Source: Microvirga splendida (lineage in GTDB: Bacteria > Pseudomonadota > Alphaproteobacteria > Rhizobiales > Beijerinckiaceae). Taken from it: 64,000 nt of DNA. The first letter of the stretch is position 1. Each line of letters begins with the position of its first letter. The DNA is taken from contig NZ_JAELXT010000021.1 of assembly GCF_016427565.1 (NCBI RefSeq), positions 1 to 64,000 of the forward strand, read 5' to 3'. The notes under the pieces were generated by a model. That model was not told the DNA's origin and made no database searches. It worked only from the letters and a program-made list of their open reading frames with translations. Shown piece after piece: positions 18,233 to 26,648 of this stretch. A program made the position numbers and the translations under genes.

Positions 18233-18898
18233 ATGACGAAGAAGCTGCGACTAGCATTCGTAACCATCGGCCAGAGTCCTCGAAGTGACATCGTCCCCGA
18301 GATGCTGGCGGACATCGGAGGAGACGTCGAGGCTCACGAGTTCGGTGCACTCGACGACGTTCCCGAAAACGAGATCCGGGCCCTCGTGCCTGCACCTGGC
18401 GAAACCTCCTTCGCAACCCGCCTTCGGAACGGGCATGAGGTCACCATTTCCAAAGAACGGGTTGAGATCCGCCTTGAGGAACTCCTAGAGCGCATAGACC
18501 AGCAAGGCTTCGACGCAATTGTGTTGCTCTGCACAGGCACGCATGTAAAGCCCCTACGCCAGACATTCATGATCGAGTCGCAGCGTGTCGTTGACTCCAT
18601 GGTGGAGGCTTTGGCCGCTTCGTCCCAGCGTTTGGGCGTGATCCTGCCGCTTGCACGTCAGGTTGAGGAGTTTCCCGAGCGACACGTGTTCTCTCGCACT
18701 CCCAAGCTGGTCGCCGCCTCTCCCTACGCGGGCGACGACATCGCCGAGAGAGCTGCGGCTCTGGCCGATTGCGACCTCGTGGTCATGCACTGCATGGGAT
18801 ACTCGGAGGCGATGCGCGCCGCTGCGCGGCAATCGATTTCGGCTCCTGTGCTTCTCTCACGCCGCATTGTGTCCGGAGCAGTCCGGCAGATCATCTGA
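18233..18898 (+). CDS. AroM family protein (stand-alone)
   Basis: A 221-residue protein of the AroM family, whose fold belongs to the Asp/Glu/hydantoin racemase-like superfamily. Visible: AFVTIGQSPRSDIVPEM, FGALDDVPENEI, VLLCTGTH with C100, VILPLARQVEEF, and VMHCMGYS with C187, ending PVLLSRRIVSGAVRQII. The two cysteines lie where superfamily racemases carry their acid/base pair, so an enzyme acting on an amide or amino acid centre is possible; no AroM activity is established. It is the first gene of the rightward ABC-importer operon, about 40 bases before the binding-protein gene. Confidence 0.88.
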   Translation: MTKKLRLAFVTIGQSPRSDIVPEMLADIGGDVEAHEFGALDDVPENEIRALVPAPGETSFATRLRNGHEVTISKERVEIRLEELLERIDQQGFDAIVLLCTGTHVKPLRQTFMIESQRVVDSMVEALAASSQRLGVILPLARQVEEFPERHVFSRTPKLVAASPYAGDDIAERAAALADCDLVVMHCMGYSEAMRAAARQSISAPVLLSRRIVSGAVRQII

Positions 18899-18936
18899 AG
18901 CTAGTCCATAACCAAAAGGGAACAGGAGTGAAGAGG

Positions 18937-20526
18937 ATGCGCAACTGGATTTACGGAGTCGCAGCAGCAAGCCTGATGGTAGGCATGCTTCAGGCTGGTC
19001 CGGCCGAGGCCTTTGAACGGGTCGAGGGCCGAAAGGTCGTGGTATTCGGCGGGCGCCAGGCGATCCCCGTCCTTGATCCCCATGTGCGCTACGACTGGTC
19101 GACGCGCATGATGCAGCAGGCGGTCTATGACGCCCTAGTGAAATACGAGGGCAATCCGGCGGAGATTAAGCCGTGGTTGGCCGAGCGGTGGGAGACAAGC
19201 GAGGACGGTAAGACCTGGACTTTCCATCTCACCGGCAACGCCAAGTTCCACAACGGCGACCCGGTTGATGCAGAGGCCATCCGTTACTCATTCGAGCGCG
19301 GGCTCAAGCTCAACAAGGGCGTGGCCTGGATGCTCAAGGATTTTCTGACCCCTGAGAACATCGAGGTGGTGGATGCGCGTACGATCCGCTTCAAGCTGAA
19401 CTCGCCCTACTCTGCGTTCCTGTCGTTCCTGCCATGGTGGTATGTCGTCAATCCCAAGGAAGTGAAGGCGAACGAGGTCGACGGTGATTACGGCCAGAAG
19501 TGGCTGACTGACCATGCCGCAGGCTCCGGCCCGTTCAAGCTCAAGCGGTGGGAACCAAACGTTCTCTATGAGGTCGAGGCGGTCGCTGACTACTGGAAGG
19601 GATGGCCGCAGGGCGAAGCCAACCGGCCGGGTGGCGTGATCTACCGCATCATCCGCGAGCCGGCCGCCCAGAAGGCGTCGCTCCAGCGTGGCGAGGCGGA
19701 CATCGTCGAAGGACTCACGCCAGACGACTACGTGCAGATGGCCCGCCAGCGCGGCGTCACGATCCAGGACTATCCTGGCATGACGACCTTCAGCATCAAA
19801 TTTAACACCCAGCAGGGTCCCACTGCTGACAAGAACCTGCGCAAGGCCATTGCCCATGCGCTCGACTACGATGGCCTTGTTCAGATTTACAACGGAGCGG
19901 CCAAGCTCCAAACGAGCCCGTTCCCGGATGCAATCCGCGGCCACATCAGCGTTCCGTCTGTTCCCCGCAAGGACCTCGCTAAGGCCAAGGAGTTTCTTGC
20001 CAAGTCACAGCACCCCCAAGGTGGTGTGACACTGGAATACTATCATGTCGCGGGCCTTGAGGAGGCTCGCCGCATTGGCCTGCTTCTGCTCGACAACCTG
20101 GCCCCCCTCAATATTAAGGTGGACCTGCGGCCGGAACAGTGGCCAAACATGGTGGCTAAGGGAGCAAAGGTGGAAACATCACCGGCGATGACCTCGGTCT
20201 TTGTGACGCCGATCTCCACTGACCCAGATGCAGTGGCATATCAGTACCACCCGAATTCGCACGGCCAGTATTTCGCTATGTCGTTCTACAATAACCCGGA
20301 CGTTACAGCGAAGATCGACACTGCCCGGCGCACGAGCGACTGGAATGAGCGCGCGAAGCTCTATGCGGAGATCCAGACCCAGATCGTCGAGGATCAGCCC
20401 GAGGTCTTCGGGATGCTGCAGAACCGGCGCTGGGCTCACCGGGACTATCTGAAGGGCTTCGTCTTCAGCCCAGTTCGCTTTACCGGCGAGGTCGATCTCT
20501 ACCCGCTTTGGATTGACGCAAAGTAA
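18937..20526 (+). CDS. Peptide/opine-type ABC transporter substrate-binding protein (family 5)
   Basis: About 529 residues of the DppA/OppA solute-binding family. The chosen ATG (18937) opens a signal peptide (MRNWIYGVAAASLMVGML...AEA) and has AGGAG eight bases upstream; longer in-frame starts lie inside aroM. Family segments include LAERWETSEDGKTWTFHL, AKFHNGDPVDAEAIRYSFER, and AAGSGPFKLKRWEPN. It should capture a peptide-like or cyclic-amide compound in the periplasm and pass it to the two permeases encoded next. Substrate specificity cannot be read directly; the hydantoinase genes around it suggest the same compound is later opened. Confidence 0.93.
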   Translation: MRNWIYGVAAASLMVGMLQAGPAEAFERVEGRKVVVFGGRQAIPVLDPHVRYDWSTRMMQQAVYDALVKYEGNPAEIKPWLAERWETSEDGKTWTFHLTGNAKFHNGDPVDAEAIRYSFERGLKLNKGVAWMLKDFLTPENIEVVDARTIRFKLNSPYSAFLSFLPWWYVVNPKEVKANEVDGDYGQKWLTDHAAGSGPFKLKRWEPNVLYEVEAVADYWKGWPQGEANRPGGVIYRIIREPAAQKASLQRGEADIVEGLTPDDYVQMARQRGVTIQDYPGMTTFSIKFNTQQGPTADKNLRKAIAHALDYDGLVQIYNGAAKLQTSPFPDAIRGHISVPSVPRKDLAKAKEFLAKSQHPQGGVTLEYYHVAGLEEARRIGLLLLDNLAPLNIKVDLRPEQWPNMVAKGAKVETSPAMTSVFVTPISTDPDAVAYQYHPNSHGQYFAMSFYNNPDVTAKIDTARRTSDWNERAKLYAEIQTQIVEDQPEVFGMLQNRRWAHRDYLKGFVFSPVRFTGEVDLYPLWIDAK

Positions 20527-20574
20527 TGAGGGCTTGGCCGGTCATGGCAATCCCTATGGAATGCGAGTAACGCG

Positions 20575-21585
20575 ATGGTTCTGTTTACCTTGCGCAAGGT
20601 CGCGGTTCTGATTGGGACCATGCTGGGCCTGGCTGCACTGACCTTCATCATCACCAATGTCGCGCCGGGAGACCCGGCGCGCCTCGTCGCCGGCCCTGAC
20701 GCCACCAACGATATGGTGGAGACCATCCGGCGCGAATACGGCCTCGATCGTCCACTGGTCGAGCAATTCGTCATCTATATGGGCGACTTGCTGACTGGCG
20801 ACTTGGGCCGCTCGATCGTGTCCACCCGCTCTGTTATGGAAGAGCTCGCGCGCTATGTGCCCGCAACACTGGAGCTTGTACTCGTCGCGATGACGCTCGG
20901 CATTCTTATCGGTGTACCGTTTGGAATGCTGTCTGCGGTCTATAAGGATCGCTTTATCGACCAGGTGACACGCATTCTCTCGATTTCAGGTGTCGCGCTG
21001 CCCGCCTTTTGGTTCGGCATCCTGCTGCAACTGTTCTTCGCGGTGCGTCTTGAACTCCTGCCCGTTTCTGGGCGACTGCCGCTGACTGCGCTCGCTCCGG
21101 AGCCGATTACTCACTTGCTGCTCGTCGACACTCTTCTCAGAGGCGACTTCGAGACGTTCCGGGAGGCGCTCTCGCATATCATTCTGCCTGCCATTGTTCT
21201 CTCCTTCCCGTGCCTGGCTTCGATTCTGCGGGTCAACCGGGCCGAGATGATCGAGGTGCTACAGTCCGATTACATCGTCGCTGCTCGGGCGCACGGCATC
21301 GACTCTCGCCGGATCGTCATGCTTTACGCCCTGAAAAACGCACTTCTCCCGACCATCGCCATGATCGGACTGCGCTTCGGCTGGATGCTTGGGTCGACCG
21401 TGCTTGTAGAGACTGTGTTCGATTGGCCTGGGATCGGGCTCTATGCTGTCTCGTCCGCCTTGGCATCAGACTTCAAGCCGGTGGTGGGTGTAACCCTCGT
21501 GATTGGCTTCTTGTTCATGATCACCAATATGCTTGTCGATCTGGCCTATGCCTGGATCGATCCTCGCCTGAGGAGCGCACGATGA
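20575..21585 (+). CDS. Dpp/Opp-type ABC transporter permease (DppB-like)
   Basis: A 336-residue inner-membrane permease with about six transmembrane helices. It begins MVLFTLRKVAVLIGTMLGLA and has the DppB pattern TNVAPGDPARLVAGPDATND, YGLDRPLVEQFVIYMGDLLTGDLG, and the EAA loop VAARAHGIDSRRIVMLYALKNALLPTI for contact with the ATPase. It ends with the usual YAWIDPRLR. Its stop overlaps the next start (ATGA), so translation is coupled. It pairs with the DppC-like permease to form the channel. Confidence 0.94.
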   Translation: MVLFTLRKVAVLIGTMLGLAALTFIITNVAPGDPARLVAGPDATNDMVETIRREYGLDRPLVEQFVIYMGDLLTGDLGRSIVSTRSVMEELARYVPATLELVLVAMTLGILIGVPFGMLSAVYKDRFIDQVTRILSISGVALPAFWFGILLQLFFAVRLELLPVSGRLPLTALAPEPITHLLLVDTLLRGDFETFREALSHIILPAIVLSFPCLASILRVNRAEMIEVLQSDYIVAARAHGIDSRRIVMLYALKNALLPTIAMIGLRFGWMLGSTVLVETVFDWPGIGLYAVSSALASDFKPVVGVTLVIGFLFMITNMLVDLAYAWIDPRLRSAR

Positions 21586-22502
21586 CGTCAGCCGATCTCC
21601 CGGTCACGGCGCCGGAAATTCCGTCCTTCCGTGAGCGTCACGCAAGCACGATCCGGCAATGGCGTCTCTATGCCCATCTCTTTGCCGGCAGCTTCTCGTC
21701 GATGCTCGGCCTTGCGCTCGTGGTGCTGTTTTTGATCCTCGCCATCTTCGGACCGGTGCTTGCACCCTACCCGGAGGACACCACAGGCGCCGTCAATCTC
21801 AGTCAGCGCCTGCTCTCGCCAAGTCTTGCCCATCCATTCGGCACAGACGAGATGGGTGCAGATATCCTCTCCCGCATCATCGTGGGTGCCCGTACCTCTC
21901 TCTGGATTGGGCTCATCATCACCGGAGTCGGTGCTGGTATCGGCGTGCCGCTTGGCATCATCGCGGGCTATCATGGTGGCGTTACCCGCGCGGTGATTAT
22001 GAGGGTGACGGACCTGTTCCTCTCCGTTCCTGGCCTTGCGCTCGCGCTCACGATTGTGGCGGCGCTCGGCCCAGGCATCACCAATTGCGTGATTGCTCTC
22101 TCTCTCGTTTGGTGGCCGGGTTACGTGCGTCTCGTGGAATCCAAAACACTTTCCGTCAAAGAGGAGCTCTACGTTGAGTCTGCACGGGCCCTCGGCGCGA
22201 GCACCCCATGGATTTTGCGGCGACACATTCTGCCGAACTGCCTGACGCCAATCATCGTCAAGGCCAGCATGGACATGGGCATGGCGATCCTCTCGGCTGC
22301 CAGTCTTGGCTTCATCGGCCTTGGTGCCAAACCGCCCCTTCCCGAGTGGGGCTCGATGATCTCCGTGGCCCGCACCTACATGCCTGATTGGTGGTGGTAT
22401 TCCCTCTTTCCGGGCCTTGCCATCTTCCTGACGGTTCTAGGCTTCAACCTTCTCGGCGACGGGCTGCGTGATATTCTCGACCCAAGGAGCCGCAGCCGAT
22501 GA
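21582..22502 (+). CDS. Dpp/Opp-type ABC transporter permease (DppC-like)
   Basis: About 306 residues from the ATG overlapping the dppB-like stop. It has the DppC layout: a cytoplasmic N-terminus, TM1 (LGLALVVLFLILAIFGPVLA), then LAHPFGTDEMGADILSRII, a hallmark of the family, and the EAA loop VESARALGASTPWILRRHILPN. The end is LLGDGLRDILDPRSRSR. The stop again overlaps the start of the following ATPase gene. A longer reading frame that begins inside the dppB-like gene is in the same phase but the upstream part is not coding for this protein. Confidence 0.94.
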   Translation: MTSADLPVTAPEIPSFRERHASTIRQWRLYAHLFAGSFSSMLGLALVVLFLILAIFGPVLAPYPEDTTGAVNLSQRLLSPSLAHPFGTDEMGADILSRIIVGARTSLWIGLIITGVGAGIGVPLGIIAGYHGGVTRAVIMRVTDLFLSVPGLALALTIVAALGPGITNCVIALSLVWWPGYVRLVESKTLSVKEELYVESARALGASTPWILRRHILPNCLTPIIVKASMDMGMAILSAASLGFIGLGAKPPLPEWGSMISVARTYMPDWWWYSLFPGLAIFLTVLGFNLLGDGLRDILDPRSRSR

Positions 22503-23482
22503 CTGCTTTGCTCAGCATCGAGAACTATCACCTCGATATTCCCACCTTTGACGGCACCTTGAAGGTGCTGGATGGCATCAACCTGTCCCTTGCCCAGGGC
22601 GAGACGCTCGGCATCGTCGGCGAGAGCGGCTGCGGTAAGACTGTTCTGGCTCGTTCTATTCTCGGTATCGGTCCACAGCGAGCCCGGCGAACCAATGGTC
22701 GGATGACTTTCGACTCTATGCCCCTCGACGAGCTCGATGAGGCGGAGTGGCGCCGGATCCGTGGCGTGAAGATCTCAATGATCTTCCAGGATCCGATGAC
22801 CTACCTCAACCCACTTCTCACGGTCGGGCGCCAGTTATCCGATGTCCTGGTGGCGCACGCTCGTGCCTTGGGCAGGCCTGCCCTCTCGCGCCAAGAGCGC
22901 CGCCGCCGTTGCAACGAGCTTCTGGAGCAGGTGCAAATCCGCGATCCGGAACGGGTGGAGGCCAGCTACCCGCATCAGCTCTCGGGCGGCATGCGCCAGC
23001 GCATCCTCATCGCCATGGCACTCGCTGGTGAGCCCAAGCTTCTGATTGCTGACGAGCCCACGACGGCCCTGGACGTGACGATCCAGGCCCAGATTCTCGA
23101 TCTCCTGCGCGATCTCGTCGACCGCCTCGGCCTCACGGTTGTGATGATCAGCCACGATGTGGGCGCGATCGCTGCCATCGCTCAGCGAGTCGCCGTGATG
23201 TATGCGGGTGTCGTGGTCGAGCAGGGAGCAACGAATGACATTCTGACGCGCCCGCGCCATCCCTACACCCAAGGGCTATTGGCTGCTCTTCCTGACATTG
23301 AGGGCGATCACCAGAGTCTCGAAGCAATTCCGGGTACGATCCCAAACCTGATCCACCCCCCTTCGGGCTGTCGCTTTCATCCGCGCTGTCCCCGCGCGAC
23401 GACGATCTGTACGAGCGAGAAGCCCGCAATGACAAGCATCGGAGCCGACCATGTCGTCGCCTGTCACCACGCCCTCGACTAA
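22499..23482 (+). CDS. Peptide ABC transporter ATP-binding protein (DppD-like)
   Basis: A 327-residue ATPase. Walker A is GESGCGKT, the Q-loop is MIFQDPMTYLNPLL, the signature is LSGGMRQRILIAMAL, Walker B is LLIADEPTTALDVT, and the switch His is in MISHDVGAI. The C-terminal oligopeptide-transporter extension carries the Cys motif PSGCRFHPRCPRATTIC, which in some family members holds an Fe-S cluster. It couples with the DppF-like ATPase whose gene overlaps its 3' end by 32 bases. Confidence 0.95.
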   Translation: MTALLSIENYHLDIPTFDGTLKVLDGINLSLAQGETLGIVGESGCGKTVLARSILGIGPQRARRTNGRMTFDSMPLDELDEAEWRRIRGVKISMIFQDPMTYLNPLLTVGRQLSDVLVAHARALGRPALSRQERRRRCNELLEQVQIRDPERVEASYPHQLSGGMRQRILIAMALAGEPKLLIADEPTTALDVTIQAQILDLLRDLVDRLGLTVVMISHDVGAIAAIAQRVAVMYAGVVVEQGATNDILTRPRHPYTQGLLAALPDIEGDHQSLEAIPGTIPNLIHPPSGCRFHPRCPRATTICTSEKPAMTSIGADHVVACHHALD

Positions 23483-24275
23483 GCCCAATACCATCGGCGA
23501 CCCGATTCTCTCGGCCACCGGACTCACGAAGGTTTTCGTCTCGGGCGGCAAAGAGTTCCGCGCTGTCGATGACGTTTCGCTCAGCGTCAACGCCGGTGAT
23601 GTCCTCGGCATCGTAGGCGAGTCAGGGTCAGGCAAGTCGACTGTCGCACGCCTCGTCATGAGACTAATCGAGCCAACAGCCGGGCGCATCATGTTTGAGG
23701 GCGGGGACTTGACGGCCAAGTCCGGCGAGGAGCTTCGTCGTATGCGCCGTCACATGCAGATCGTGTTCCAAAACCCGCATTCAGCCCTTGATCCGCGTCA
23801 TACTATCCACAGTGCCCTTGCTGAGCCTTTTTTGATCCAGTCGAAGCTGCGGGGCATCGAACTCGAACGGGGGATCGACGCTCTTCTCGATATCGTGAGC
23901 TTGCCGAAAGCCTTCAAATACCGCTATCCGCACGAACTTTCCGGCGGTCAGAAGCAGCGTATCTGCATCGCCCGTGCCGTAGCACTTGAGCCCCGTCTGC
24001 TTGTGCTCGACGAGCCAACCTCAGCGCTCGACGTCTCCGTGCAGGCTCAGATCATCACCTTCTTGCAGGAGCTTAGGCAGAGACTGAATCTCACCTACCT
24101 GTTCATTTCCCACAATCTTGCCGTCGTTCGCCATATCTGTGACCACGTAATTGTTATGAACCAAGGCAAAGTGCTCGAACACGGGACAACCGAAGCGGTA
24201 TTCGCTCATCCGCAGAATGATTACACGCGTCAGCTCATCGACAGCGTGCCACGCCTGCCGCGACTTGCGGGTTAG
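23451..24275 (+). CDS. Peptide ABC transporter ATP-binding protein (DppF-like)
   Basis: A 274-residue ATPase with Walker A GESGSGKST, Q-loop IVFQNPHSALDPR, signature LSGGQKQRICIARAV, Walker B LLVLDEPTSALDVS and switch LFISHNLAVV. The end (ENDYTRQLIDSVP-like) matches DppF. It is slightly shorter than DppF proteins with the full C-terminal Cys extension, which is absent here. It is the last gene of the rightward aroM-importer operon and converges with the M20 amidohydrolase gene. Confidence 0.94.
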   Translation: MSSPVTTPSTKPNTIGDPILSATGLTKVFVSGGKEFRAVDDVSLSVNAGDVLGIVGESGSGKSTVARLVMRLIEPTAGRIMFEGGDLTAKSGEELRRMRRHMQIVFQNPHSALDPRHTIHSALAEPFLIQSKLRGIELERGIDALLDIVSLPKAFKYRYPHELSGGQKQRICIARAVALEPRLLVLDEPTSALDVSVQAQIITFLQELRQRLNLTYLFISHNLAVVRHICDHVIVMNQGKVLEHGTTEAVFAHPQNDYTRQLIDSVPRLPRLAG

Positions 24276-24420
24276 TCGAGCTCGGTCAGCCCAGCGGCTC
24301 ATCGTATGCTCGGATCGACTTCCGGCGATAGCCAGGTTATTGGAGTGGCATCGACGGAAACTTGGGTGTTTGACGGATACTGCATTCCGGCCACGGCTGC
24401 CGTCGCATAATAGCAAGCTA

Positions 24421-25845
24421 CTAGACTTTGCCCGTGCTCATCCACAGCGGCGGCTCGATGCCGGCTGGAATCGGACACGTGTAGGGCTGCTCCTGCAACC
24501 GCATGGCATGTTCTTGCTTTGCCTCTTCTAATAGGGTCTCGTCCGTAATCAGGGCCGCCGCGGTCGCCGCCATAGTTTTAGCGGCGTGCACCATGCCCTT
24601 ATGAGCGGCCGGCGCCTTACCTTGCGCCACAAGTTGCCAAGAATGGAACGGCGTTCCAACCGCAGAGACGGCGCAGTGAGCCTGAACTGTAGGAGTCACC
24701 CAGCTCACGTCACCCACATCAGTTGAGCCGGGTGATAGCTCGTGAGGTGAGTCAAGCGGTACAATACGATCGCTGAGAGAGGTGTTCGTGCGAGGCAGAC
24801 CAACGACGCGATAGGCCGAGAGGATATCTTCCTCCGACAGGGTCGCTTGGATCTCATCTGCGAAGTTCAAATCCGCCGTATCGAAGTCGGGCACCCCAAG
24901 CGTCTGCATGACCTTGAACATCGCCCGCTCAAGGGGTCGATTGGGCAGGAGATTAGAGACCGCACTGATGATGGTCATCTCCATTCGAGTTTCGGTCATC
25001 AAGGCCGCGCCCTCGGCAATCTTGCGCACGCGCTCAAGCAACTCCCGCATCCCACGAAGATCGCGTGCCCGCACCGAATAGCGCACTCGTGCATGGGCCT
25101 GCACGACGTTGGGGGCAATGCCTCCGGTATCGAGGACGGCATAATGGACCCGCGCGTCGCTCGGCATATGCTCGCGCATGTAGTTCACACCAACGTTCAT
25201 CAACTCGACAGCATCAAGCGCGCTGCGCCCGAGATGTGGCGCCGCGGCCGCGTGAGAGGCTCGGCCAATGAAGGTGAAATCCACCCGCGTATTCGCCAAG
25301 GCCACCGGGGGCATGACCTCGGTAAAGGCGTAAGGATGCCACGAGATCGCCGCGTCGACATCCGCGAAGACGCCGGCGCGAACCATGAATGTCTTGGCTG
25401 CCCCGCCTTCTTCAGCCGGGCAGCCATAGTAGCGCACGCGACCGGGAATGCCGTTTTCGGTGAGCCAATCCCTCAGAGCCACCGCGGCGAGCATCGCGGC
25501 CGAGCCGAGGAGGTTGTGACCGCACCCATGCCCATTGCCGCCGGGCACGATCGGTTGCTGCTCCGCCACACCTGCCTCTTGGCTCAACCCGGGAAGCGCA
25601 TCGTACTCGCCCAATATCGCGATTATAGGCCCGCCCTCGCCAGCCTCGCCCGTAAGAGCCGTCGGGATTCCGGCGACATTGCGACTGACGCGGAACCCAT
25701 GCCGTTCGAGTTGCGTGGCATGCTCCGCTGAGGATCTGACTTCGGTGTAGCACACCTCCGGCATGCTCCAGATCCGGTCACTGAGTGCGATGAAGTCTTG
25801 CCGCTTCTCATCGACTAACCGCCAAACGTCCGAGCTGTGTTTCAT
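24421..25845 (-). CDS. M20 family amidohydrolase, AbgB-like
   Basis: A 474-residue metallo-amidohydrolase close in length and pattern to AbgB, the B subunit of p-aminobenzoyl-glutamate hydrolase. Metal-ligand motifs are NGHGCGHNLLG near 110-120 and PAEEGGAAK near 148; the dimerisation-domain His is in GRASHAAAAPHLG; the last ligand region is TAVGTPFHSW-like (VSAVGTPFHSWQ). It likely removes an amino acid from an N-acyl or carbamoyl amide made by the upstream hydantoinase genes. It is the last gene of the leftward hyuAB-OPT-aroM-M20 run, 64 bases after aroM. Confidence 0.92.
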   Translation of the reverse strand: MKHSSDVWRLVDEKRQDFIALSDRIWSMPEVCYTEVRSSAEHATQLERHGFRVSRNVAGIPTALTGEAGEGGPIIAILGEYDALPGLSQEAGVAEQQPIVPGGNGHGCGHNLLGSAAMLAAVALRDWLTENGIPGRVRYYGCPAEEGGAAKTFMVRAGVFADVDAAISWHPYAFTEVMPPVALANTRVDFTFIGRASHAAAAPHLGRSALDAVELMNVGVNYMREHMPSDARVHYAVLDTGGIAPNVVQAHARVRYSVRARDLRGMRELLERVRKIAEGAALMTETRMEMTIISAVSNLLPNRPLERAMFKVMQTLGVPDFDTADLNFADEIQATLSEEDILSAYRVVGLPRTNTSLSDRIVPLDSPHELSPGSTDVGDVSWVTPTVQAHCAVSAVGTPFHSWQLVAQGKAPAAHKGMVHAAKTMAATAAALITDETLLEEAKQEHAMRLQEQPYTCPIPAGIEPPLWMSTGKV

Positions 25846-25909
25846 GCAAGCTGCCTTCCGCGGCGTCCGCCGGCGCTCATTGGTTCAAGGGAAGATCGCA
25901 TCAGTCCCC

Positions 25910-26587
25910 TCACAGGAGCTCCGATACGAGCTTGGCGACCAGAGCATTTGATAAGATCACGGGAAGCTGGCTTGCTTCCACTGCCATGTCCTTGTGAGCA
26001 TGTGTAAAGCCCATGCAGTCCATCAGCAGGACCTCCGCTCCCTGCGCGCGCAGGGCCTGGGCTGCCCTGGGTACGGCGGTGCGGTCATCGCTATAGGGGG
26101 AGCCCGCTGCATAGATCGGTGAGCGCTCCAGATGAGCCCACTTTCCGCTCTCGCTTTCTATCTGCTCGGGCAACGGCACAATAATTCCAAGCTGACGATC
26201 ACCAACCAGGGCTGCCACTGATCGTGGGAGCAGCCGCTCCGGCTCAAGAAGCCAAGCGCTTTTAGTCTTCAGCTTGTGGAACGTGCCGGTGCACAGCATC
26301 AGGATAGCGGTACAACCCTGCGCCTCCAGAGAAGCAACCTTCTCCTCTGCCCCTGCCTCAGTCGCATCATGATCGATTACAACGGACGTGCCGTCGAGGA
26401 GGCGAGTGATCAGGAGCTGTGACTTGTCCCCTGGCCCAAAGCGAGCCGCAATCTCATCCCTAGTCAGCCCGTCAAGCACGCCAGCGTGAATACGCGGAAC
26501 GTCGGGGCGAAGGACCGCATCGAGAATCGGCGTCATGTCTGCCCGCGGCGCTTGGCCGATAGTGAGGGTACCCAGCTTTGCAGTCAT
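25910..26587 (-). CDS. AroM family protein (stand-alone)
   Basis: A 225-residue AroM protein, the same length as E. coli AroM. Visible: LGTLTIGQAPRADMTPIL, the two cysteine motifs MLCTGTF (C99) and MDCMGF (C191), PLPEQIESESGKW, and the end PVILSNALVAKLVSELL, which closely follows the E. coli protein. The Cys pair fits the catalytic layout of Asp/Glu/hydantoin racemases, so a racemase-like step on a hydantoinase substrate or product is plausible but unproven. It lies between the OPT-like transporter and the amidohydrolase on the same strand. Confidence 0.92.
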   Translation of the reverse strand: MTAKLGTLTIGQAPRADMTPILDAVLRPDVPRIHAGVLDGLTRDEIAARFGPGDKSQLLITRLLDGTSVVIDHDATEAGAEEKVASLEAQGCTAILMLCTGTFHKLKTKSAWLLEPERLLPRSVAALVGDRQLGIIVPLPEQIESESGKWAHLERSPIYAAGSPYSDDRTAVPRAAQALRAQGAEVLLMDCMGFTHAHKDMAVEASQLPVILSNALVAKLVSELL

Positions 26588-26648
26588 AACTCTGTTCCCG
26601 TGACATTAATCCTGATAGACGCGCCAGCTGATAGGGCCGGCGTGGCGA